Origin: Coemansia sp. RSA 1804
Lineage: Eukaryota; Kickxellomycota; Kickxellomycetes; Kickxellales; Kickxellaceae
Assembly: GCA_027578815.1 (NCBI GenBank)
Contig: JANBTH010000587.1
Span: 1 to 14,333 of the forward strand
Direction of reading: 5' to 3'
Length of the DNA stretch: 14,333 nucleotides
Shown here piece by piece: positions 7,460 through 14,333 of the stretch. Each line of letters opens with the position of its first letter. Position 1 is the first letter of the stretch. The notes beneath the pieces are model-generated. The model was given only the letters and a program-made list of their open reading frames with translations. It did not search any database and was not told the DNA's origin. The translations under genes and the position numbers were made by a program.

Positions 7460-10400
7460 TTAGAATCTCTTTGTCTTTTTGCTGGTCTTTGACTTTTTCG
7501 ACTTTTGCACCCGGGCCTCCTCGCTCCTCACGAGATCGCGAACAACCGACCGCTCCCGCTTCGGTTTCTTGGAGCTGCTCGGGTTCTCGACGCTGACGAC
7601 GGTCTGCACAGACCCAGTCCCGGATCTGATGGCCTTCTGGATCTGCGACTCGGCGGCGTCCCAGCCGTGCTTGCTGCTGCTGCTGCCTTCGTCGGCGATG
7701 GCGAACTGGGAGAGATCGATGGCATCGATGAGCTCGCGCTGCTTCTGCCTGAACTCGCTGGCCATCTCGTTGCCGGCCTCCTCAAGATCGTCGGCAAGCG
7801 ACTTGACGGTGGGGTCCCAGGCGGCCTCGTCGGCCAGCGACCGCTTCCCGCCGGCCGTTGGCTTCTTCGCATCGGCATCGGCATCGGCGGACTCCTCCTC
7901 CTCCATGGCCGAGTCGGCGGGCCCATTCGGCCGCCCGCTGTCGAGCTCGGCCTCGATGGCCCTGGCCTCCAGGTCGCGGAAGTAGTTGGAGAACTTGCGC
8001 AGGATCTTCGTGAACAGCGCAAGGATCTGGCGGCTGGGGAGGTTGAGCTCCTTCTCCACGGCGTCGACGGACTTGCGCTGCAGCCCGACGCCCAGAAGGA
8101 TGCAGGCCTGCACGCCGGAGAGCGCCACGCCGGCTCCGAACCGCGCCGCAAAGTAGTTCTGCGCAAGCGCCGGAAGCATGTCGAGCACCACGTGGTAGTC
8201 AACCATGTTGTTCGCGTACGAGTCGAGGCGCTTGAGATCGTAGCTGCTAAAGTCCCTGTCCAGATCGGCGCGCGAGTAGCCACTGTGGGACGACGGCCCG
8301 GCGGCCGACGCCGCTCCCTCCGCTCGTTGTTGTTTCTGCGAGGCCTTGGCAGAGTCCAGGATGCTCATGGCCAGGACGCTGGTGAAGCCGGAGAACGAGT
8401 ACGAGAGCAGCGTGCAGAAGCGGCGGTGGAAGTCGCGCACAAACGAGTCCAGCCAGTGCCGGTCTGTCTGCACCGCCATGCTGCGGGACGAGAGCTCGGC
8501 GAGCATGACGCAGGTGTACTCGCCGGTCAGGTCGTTGCTGGTCTGGCGCATGTAGACGGGCGCGTACCCGGCGCGTTTCCAGAACCTGTGCAGCGGCTGC
8601 GTGAGCCCGTAGCTGACGCCCAGCCAGTGCAGCCGCATCGGCGTTTTCTTCTCTGCCAGCGCCAGGAACAGCGGCGGCATCGATGCCGGGTCGCGCACGG
8701 CTACCGCGTCGCTGTGCAGGTCGGCGCGCTCCAGCTCGGCGTCGGTGACGATGCGCCGCAGCCCCTGCTCCCCCTCCTCGGTGTCGGCCAGCGAGCTCCG
8801 GATGCCGCCGCCGCCGCCGCCGTCGGCAGCCAGGCTTGGCTCCTGCAGCGAGTGCAGCGAGCCCTCGTAGAACCTGCGCAGCTGCGCCAGCGCGCGCGTC
8901 CCGTACCCCATGCTCGCGTAGTCCGGGTGCGTGGCGATGCGCACCACGCGCGCGCCCGACAGCGCCGCAAAGTCGTTGTCCTGGTACTGCTGCGACACAA
9001 GCCAGGGGATCAGATCGCCGTCATTGCGCTCGCCCCTGCCCAGCTTGCTCATCACGGCCTGGCGCGAGATCTCGCCCTCCAAGCACACCTGGATGGCGCA
9101 CAGCGGCTCGGGGAGCCTGGCAGCGCCGGCGTCGATTGGCGGAAGGAGCACGAAGATCTGGTGCGCGGGCGCGTCGCTCATCAGCTGGAGATCGTTGGGC
9201 GAGTTCTTGTAGTGCGAGGCAACGAACAGCGCCATCAGCCGCTGCAGAAACGCCTCCGACACCGGGTGGTACGAGAACAGCGAGTCCCGGCTGATCCAGT
9301 ACAGATCGCACTCGGACGGATGCGGACACCCGCCCACCGTCTTCGGCGCTATCGAGGCGTCGAGGCACAGCAGCTTGCTGAGCCACTGCTCCGTCGGGTC
9401 GCCCAGGCTGTACCGGATCGGCTCCTCCAGCGCAACCTCCCTCAGCGCCCGCCCGCCCGATGGCGACGACGGCCCGGCCGCCGTGGAGGCAAGCGCCGAC
9501 ACGAAGCCGCGCGACTGCTCGCGCAGCTGCTGGAGCAGCTTGAGCGAGAGCGAGCGCCCGGTGCCCTCGTATCCGTTGATCGTCGACGCCATGAACACCA
9601 GATACGGGCCCATCAGCTTCTTGACCAGCGGCAGCGGAATCGCAGCCGCCTCGTCGATCACCACCAGTTCGGCCTGCGCCAGCGTGAAGGCGTCGTGCGG
9701 CTGGATGTACTGGATGGTCTGGCGGTGCTTGCGGAACACGTTGACGCGCACAACAGCGTCGCGGAAGTCGGGGTTGGTCGACTGCACAATGTCGTAGTCG
9801 ATGTGCTCCTCGAACCCCAGGGCGTCGAAGCCCTTGAAGACGAACTGGAACAGCGTCTTCAGGTTCTCCGGCGACGGCGACGTCACGAAGATGTTCGAGT
9901 ACCCGTATGCCACGGCGCCGGCCAGCGCGATGCCCAGCGCCGCCGACTTGCCGCGTCCGCGGCCGGCGGTCAGCGAGACGGTGGTGCGCAGCGTCTTCTC
10001 TGATATCGCGTCAAGGAACGCCATCACCGCCTTTGCCTGGTCCAGCGTCCTGGTGCGCCCGACGAGGCCGCCAACCGGCTGCGTGTCGGCAAGCGACGCC
10101 TTCAGCGCCGCCAGCTCCAGCTCCCGCGGAGCCGTCGGCTCGCCGCTCCTCTTCGGCGGAAGCGGCTTGACGCTCTTCCCGAGCGAGATCGGCAGCACAT
10201 TCAGCTCGTCGTCCAGCACAAGACACGCCCTGTTGTCGGCCAGCGACAGGATGAACCGCTCGTTGAACCGGGAAACCACGTCGCCGTGCACCTCGGTCCG
10301 GTACCGCGCATGGACATCCATCGTCATCGTGTACAGCTGCTTCAGCGACCGCATCGTCTTCAGCAGCAGAACAACCACCCCGCCGCCCTCCACCGTCTCT

Positions 10401-10925
10401 ATTGTGCGCGCAAGAATGTTGGGCGTGAGGGCCTCGAAGTCCTGCAGCACGCACATCCCGTACGTGTTGCCCAGGATTCTGTGCGACTCCTTGTAGTACG
10501 TGTACCGGATGTCCGTCATTGTTATGAACATCTCGAACGGGTCCTCCTGGTTCGTTTCGCGGATCCCCTTCTTGATCTCGCGCTTGATCTTGGTCTCGCG
10601 CTTCTTGCGGTGCGTGGTGAACCCGAGGTCCTTCTTGTAGCACCACAGAACCGATGGCCGGCCCGAGATCTTTGCCTGCGACAGCATCCAGTGCAGATTC
10701 ACGATCTACAACAGCCCTTTTATTGACATACGTGACTTTTTTTGTTTTTAGTTCCTATTGCACGGCACTTCCTAAGCATCGTCAAAATGCATCAAGATGG
10801 TTGAAATAATACGTTACCTGGTCTTTGCCCCTGTCGCCCACAAGCACGAAGAACGACCGGTGGTTCTGCTGCACCCCGTTCTTGATCAGCGTATTCACGC
10901 GCGAGTCCACTGCCTTTCTGACCAT
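7460..10925 (-). CDS. KRE33: RNA cytidine acetyltransferase, KRE33/NAT10 family, two exons
   Basis: This nucleolar enzyme makes N4-acetylcytidine (ac4C) in 18S rRNA and, with the Tan1 adaptor, at position 12 of tRNA Leu and Ser; it is also needed for small-subunit assembly. Exon 1 is 10925-10818 (36 codons, MVRKAVDSRVNTLIKNGVQQ...), the intron is 10817-10706 (112 bases, GTAACG...TAG), and exon 2 is 10705-7460. The spliced protein is 1117 residues. Exon 1 restores the conserved N-terminus (SFFVLVGDRGKDQ joined to IVNLHWMLSQAK). Key motifs are the Walker A GRGRGKS (284-290, lysine 289), Walker B DEAA (387-390), the SPNDLQLMSDAPAH segment (to H551), the acetyl-CoA-binding stretch RIATHPDYASMGYG (about 625-638), and the GVSYGLTQPLHRFWK segment. 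It ends in a Lys-rich tail (KSKKSKTSKKTKRF), typical of nucleolar targeting. A short polyglycine insert follows the GNAT core (DNA near 8805-8822). Length and motif order match the yeast protein of just over 1000 residues with modest additions. Confidence 0.96.
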
Positions 10926-11160
10926 AGCTCTTCGTTCTGGACTGTTTCTTTTACGTTCTACTGAGTTGTACTACTACTACTACTACTACTACTACGTTAA
11001 ATGCCGAGCAAAAAAAGTGAGGAAAGAGAAGAAAAAGAACGAACGAAGGTGGTATAGAAGAAATTATCGCCCTTTTGCAGAATGAAAGGTGTAAAAGAGG
11101 TATAACTTTGCTTTTCCAAGTTTTCATTTGTGTGGGTTGCAAAAAATATAAAAAATATTG
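10926..11160 (-). promoter_or_regulatory. KRE33 5' leader and presumed promoter
   Basis: Sequence immediately upstream of the KRE33 start. It contains a TAC microsatellite and, further out, a change to AT-rich DNA with ATAAAAAATAT (about 11147-11158). No specific factor site can be assigned from the sequence alone. Confidence 0.4.
10969..10995 (+). repeat. (TAC)9 microsatellite
   Basis: Nine perfect TAC units (GTA on the KRE33 strand), starting 44 bases upstream of the KRE33 initiation codon. Probably in its 5' leader or core promoter. Confidence 0.95.
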
Positions 11161-11519
11161 AAATTAAAAACAGTGCAAGGAATTAGATCACCCTGATCTT
11201 GGATCAATTCTCTGATTAGAATACACTGTTGCTTACTTGGACATGCTAGCCATGTTCTACTCAGCACTCTCACAACCATGACGATTACAATGTTGGTAAC
11301 ATATTCGAACTAACCCTTTACAGTAATTTTTTTACACTTACACAAAAAATTCTACTAATTATCTTTTATTAACTTTTTTATTATTCACAATGCGTTTTAG
11401 ATACTTCTATGCATTCTAATTTTAGCCCACGTCTACGCCACTCAGAAGCCTTGTTATTCTAATATGAAGCAATGGCTTTCAATTCCAGGGCCTTGACTGG
11501 TTTAAAAAGATTGGCATCA

Positions 11520-11750
11520 TTAACTTGTAACGGCCACAGCGTTTCCTCCTCCAGCACTACCACCACCATCTCTTTTATTGTTGCCTCCTCTTTTATTGCC
11601 GCCACCTCTTCTCTTGCCACCACTATCTTTTTTCTTACCGCCAGACCCTTCATTATTTTTACATGCAGGGGGTCTTTCTGTCCACTTTGCTTGTATATTC
11701 TGCTTTATTTTTTTTGCTTTACTATCTCCAATCGGAAAGGATCTTGACAT
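11520..11750 (-). CDS. Small Lys/Gly/Arg-rich hypothetical protein (doubtful)
   Basis: A 76-residue open frame from an ATG at 11750, with a stop two codons upstream. The N-terminal half is polar and basic (MSRSFPIGDSKAKKIKQNI, then KWTERPPACKNNE). The C-terminal half is built of degenerate GG-N/K-K-R units (RRGGGNKRGGNNKRDGGG), resembling the disordered RNA-binding tails of nucleolar proteins. The stretch is visibly richer in G and C than the surrounding DNA. It could be a real small gene, an exon of an unseen gene, or a relic of a Gag-like nucleocapsid sequence. A second minus-strand frame (11653-11459) overlaps it. No family is recognised. Confidence 0.22.
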   Translation of the reverse strand: MSRSFPIGDSKAKKIKQNIQAKWTERPPACKNNEGSGGKKKDSGGKRRGGGNKRGGNNKRDGGGSAGGGNAVAVTS

Positions 11751-12345
11751 ATTTTAATATTGGACTTAATTGGCACTTGCTATTCGAATTATATTTATAT
11801 TAAAGTGAGTTGTGAATAACCAAAAAATAAAGAATAAAGTTGCACCTCCATACTTTCCATTTTATATTCAAATTTTAATATACATTCACACATACTTACT
11901 ATATCTTTACATTAGTAGTCCATTTCAGATACTTGTTATTCACTTGTTATTTCCTCTTTTCAATATTTTACCTTATCTGAATAGCAAAAATCACATGGCC
12001 TGTGTATACGTCCATTATTTACACAGTTACGAGTATAGTGGTTCATATATTTCAAATTTCTAAATCGGCATATAAGGATTTACTTGCGGAATTTGAAGAA
12101 AAAAGATTTTCCCAACCGCATCTTTGTCTCATAATAATATGACAAAATGAATACGCACATGATGGAAAACATATCAGATAATGGGCTTCCTTATAAAGAG
12201 ACTTTGTTAGCGGCAATGTAAAATTTTAACATTTCCAACAAAGGGTAGGATAATGAGATTATGTGCACCCTATTCAATTTTAAGTAAAAACGAGAGAGTG
12301 ATGGTAGTTGGCCATCCATTATACACCTTTTTACTGCATAAACAA

Positions 12346-12384
12346 TAGGCAGTTGCATCAAGGCTTTATTAATACAACTGCTTA
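12346..12384. repeat. Inverted repeat: 10-bp hairpin with 19-base loop
   Basis: TAGGCAGTTG (12346-12355) pairs with CAACTGCTTA (12375-12384). Nine pairs are Watson-Crick and one is G-T. It lies in the AT-rich region and no T-run terminator directly abuts it. Confidence 0.5.
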
Positions 12385-12650
12385 AGCAAATTTCTTTTTT
12401 TCTCTCTGAAATTTGGATTGTTTTATTTGTAATAAAGGGTTTAACAACTATTTTATTATAAAATTAAAAATGCAGCATGCCCAATATAGATACGTCTACT
12501 TGTGTTGATGATTGGGCAATATGTGTGTGGCGGGTTTACTTGCAGGCTTTTGCAAGCATTTCCTAGTTGTGAAGTTGTCATAAGAAAAGAAGAAAACTGA
12601 ACACACACATGATAAATATGATTAAATGGCAAATAAATATGTGAAAAGGA

Positions 12651-12665
12651 ATTGCCAACGGCAAT
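12651..12665. repeat. Short perfect inverted repeat (ATTGCC / GGCAAT)
   Basis: Six-base arms around a three-base loop. The right arm is part of the 17-base word that also occurs at 12211-12227, where the left arm is missing. Confidence 0.5.
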
Positions 12666-14193
12666 GCAAAATTTTTATGTTTTTCTGTTTATTATATTCT
12701 GTGAAAATGGCTAGCTTTTAGGAAATATATTATTTCTTCATTTCAAAGAAGAGGAGACGTGATTAGTGGAGATTTCGTATGCATTGCGATTCTGTCATCC
12801 GTGATTTTCAAACCGGCAACAACCAATGTTGCGTATACATATTTTCTATTGCCAACACGTGTAAATTATTACTTGACATAATGCAAATGACCCTGACGCA
12901 TGTCGCAGGTTTGCTATTTGTTTTGAATTAGTTGATTGTTATTGTATAATATATTGAAAATATTGTATTTTTGTCTTAATTCTTTTTCAACTGTAAGCCT
13001 AGCAATGCCTATTAAAAGAAATACAGCAGTAAAACTATGGAATCAACTTCTATTAGGGCCTGACTGGGACGGTACGCTATTGTCTTTTTTTGCGTCGTTC
13101 TTTTTTCTGGCCTCACTTTTTATTTTCTTAAGTTCATCTTTACCATACACTCCATGCATCTGTGTGTTTCTATAACCACCCCTGTGGCAGTGAATAGTTT
13201 TCTTGTACATTGTTTAAAGGAAGAAAGCAGAATGATATGAAGCCAAGTATTGAGATGTCTTAGATAGTAAGCAATTAGTAGTGTTGATCGGATCCTCCTG
13301 TTAGAGTATAAAATATTTTGTGTAAATGTAAAAAAAGAAAAAACAAATATATGTCCAAGCAACTTGTCTCCATACTCGTTCTTTATATACTTTTTTAATT
13401 ACAGACATTAAATTAAAACATTTGTATATTCAGAAAGCATATTACATTGATGATGTGCGCGGAAATTTGCAAACGGAATATGATATATGGAAAGTCCATA
13501 AATTTGAGTATTTTGTAATATGATTTATCAAATTAATTGTTTCCTGTTCTGAATGTCTATTCTGCATAGCATTTTCTGAATATTACAATAGCAACGCGAA
13601 GCTTTATGTTTTTGTGCCAACAATGCCTGGATTGATGTTATTGGCTATGTAGCACATACGCAGCCACGAATAGAAAACAGTGTTGTTCCATTTGGCATTA
13701 TGCTCGCATTTGGCGTATAGGGTGAACTAGATTCAGCTGTTGTTTATACGACTCTGCTTGACAGTCTTTTGAAATAAAGAAAAATGAGAATTGCCACCGG
13801 TTCACACACAATAATTTCTTAGAGATACAGATCCTAGGCGTGCTAGATGACTACTGTTGTTCTACAGAGCCGCTGGGATGAAAGAAGATGTCATTTTCCA
13901 ATGAATCCATAAATAGATCCAAAAAGGCAGCCCATATTTAAGGGGGCAGAAAAAGCCCGAATTGTTGAGACCTGTAAAGTTTCTGTTTTAAGCATTTCCC
14001 CTGTCTGTAAAAAAAAACTTTTTTTCTCTGCAATTGCAAATTTCTTTCATTCTTTTCTCTCTCTTTTGCCTTTTAGACACTCGGTTTAAATTCTTGTAAT
14101 ATACACCTTTTTCTTTTTTTTTTTGTTTGTTAAAACCACTATTTCAGCTTACTACGTTGTCGGGTTATAGGGAGACAGGAAGAATTAAGGGGA

Positions 14194-14333
14194 ATGCCAG
14201 CGTTTATACTTCAATTTGCACATTGCCACGAGGATTTTCGGCTGGCCGAGCTGGATGCGCTGTCTGAATTGGAGGGCGTTGCAGTCAGGTACGACGCGGC
14301 CGGGTATTCGGCGGAGTCGCCGATCCTGGTGGT
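14194..14333 (+). CDS. TRM11: tRNA (guanine-10-N2)-methyltransferase catalytic subunit Trm11, N-terminal fragment
   Basis: The first 46 codons, cut by the window edge. The start MPAFILQFAHCHEDFRLAEL, followed by DALSELEGVAV and YSAESPILV, matches the conserved N-terminus of Trm11/TRMT11: a hydrophobic strand, then H-x-x-F-R-x-x-E-L/I, then the aliphatic strand ending SP-hydrophobic. In yeast, Trm11 works with Trm112 to make m2G at position 10 of tRNAs; this N-terminal part leads into the THUMP domain, which helps bind tRNA. The ATG at 14194 is chosen because the family homology begins within two codons of it. The catalytic domain lies outside the window, so activity cannot be judged. It is divergent from KRE33 across 3.3 kb. 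Confidence 0.85.
   Translation, partial: MPAFILQFAHCHEDFRLAELDALSELEGVAVRYDAAGYSAESPILV

Larger units (their letters stand above)
11161..14193. other. Long AT-rich intergenic region between KRE33 and TRM11
   Basis: About 3 kb, markedly richer in A and T than the genes on either side. I find no long open frame, recognisable transposase, reverse transcriptase or integrase motif, tRNA or rRNA. It contains a small Lys/Gly-rich open frame on the minus strand (11750-11520), a 79-residue hydrophobic frame on the plus strand (12936-13175), a repeated 17-base word (12211 and 12659) and several short hairpins. The last 200 bases, rich in T and pyrimidine runs (about 14010-14130), probably act as the TRM11 promoter and leader. 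A TTTCAG at 14142-14147 could be a splice acceptor for a leader intron. Confidence 0.6.

Noticed and set aside
7505..10003. 832-residue open frame on the plus strand
   Set aside because: It is exactly antisense to the KRE33 coding sequence. The strong G/C third-position bias there leaves the opposite strand free of stops. The Arg/Leu/Val-rich translation matches no family, whereas the minus strand has the full NAT10 motif set.
11300..11320. TTCGA-containing segment resembling a tRNA T-loop
   Set aside because: Flanking arms do not pair as a T-stem, and no anticodon or acceptor stem can be built around it.
11226..11340. LTR-like start (TGTTGCTTACTTGG...) in the AT-rich block
   Set aside because: No second copy, no matching terminal repeat and no polymerase remnants were found within the window, so there is nothing beyond a TGTTG start.
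13600..13745. Minus-strand fragments reminiscent of a decayed coding sequence
   Set aside because: Only about 40 codons are open in any one frame, and no motif of a reverse transcriptase, transposase or other family is recognisable.
1..14333. CRISPR array, bacterial operon or phage content
   Set aside because: Spliced genes, fungal gene families and AT-rich eukaryotic spacers exclude a prokaryotic context, and no regularly spaced repeats were found.

Overview
This window is nuclear DNA of a fungus. The two complete marker genes are fungal in type: ATG29, an autophagy scaffold known essentially only from fungi, and a KRE33/NAT10 RNA cytidine acetyltransferase. Coding regions are GC-rich, with G or C favoured at third positions, and are cut by short GT-AG introns of 103-145 bases. 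The gaps between genes are strongly AT-rich. A BK-type (Slo-like) channel beside a CYB561D2-like b561 reductase would fit an early-diverging lineage such as Zoopagomycota or Mucoromycota better than a yeast, but that placement is inference.

Layout, left to right. (1) 1-3086, minus: most of a BK/Slo-like channel gene in five exons. It starts at 3086 and runs off the left edge at the beginning of the second RCK domain. (2) 3087-4371: a divergent, AT-rich intergenic region with no convincing gene. (3) 4372-5547, plus: a single-exon cytochrome b561-domain protein with all four haem-ligand histidines. (4) 5850-7382, plus: ATG29, single exon, with a conserved N-terminal domain, a long low-complexity middle and a conserved C-terminal motif. 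(5) 7460-10925, minus: KRE33/NAT10 in two exons, convergent with ATG29 across only 77 bases. (6) 10926-14193: 3.3 kb of very AT-rich intergenic DNA with a few small open frames, short repeats and hairpins. (7) 14194-end, plus: the first 46 codons of TRM11, the catalytic subunit of the tRNA m2G10 methyltransferase.

The genes do not form a single pathway. KRE33 and TRM11 are divergent neighbours that both modify RNA, and in tRNA their products act on nearby D-arm positions (12 and 10). The channel and the b561 protein are both membrane proteins. ATG29 acts at the phagophore assembly site.

The most notable observation is that the channel's pore lacks the K+ selectivity filter. Where BK channels have TVGYGD, the spliced frame here reads ALGSDD, and neither the flanking intron nor alternative splicing restores a GYG. 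The surrounding pore helix, S6 and RCK domain are well kept. This suggests a divergent, possibly non-selective or non-conducting subfamily rather than a dead gene.
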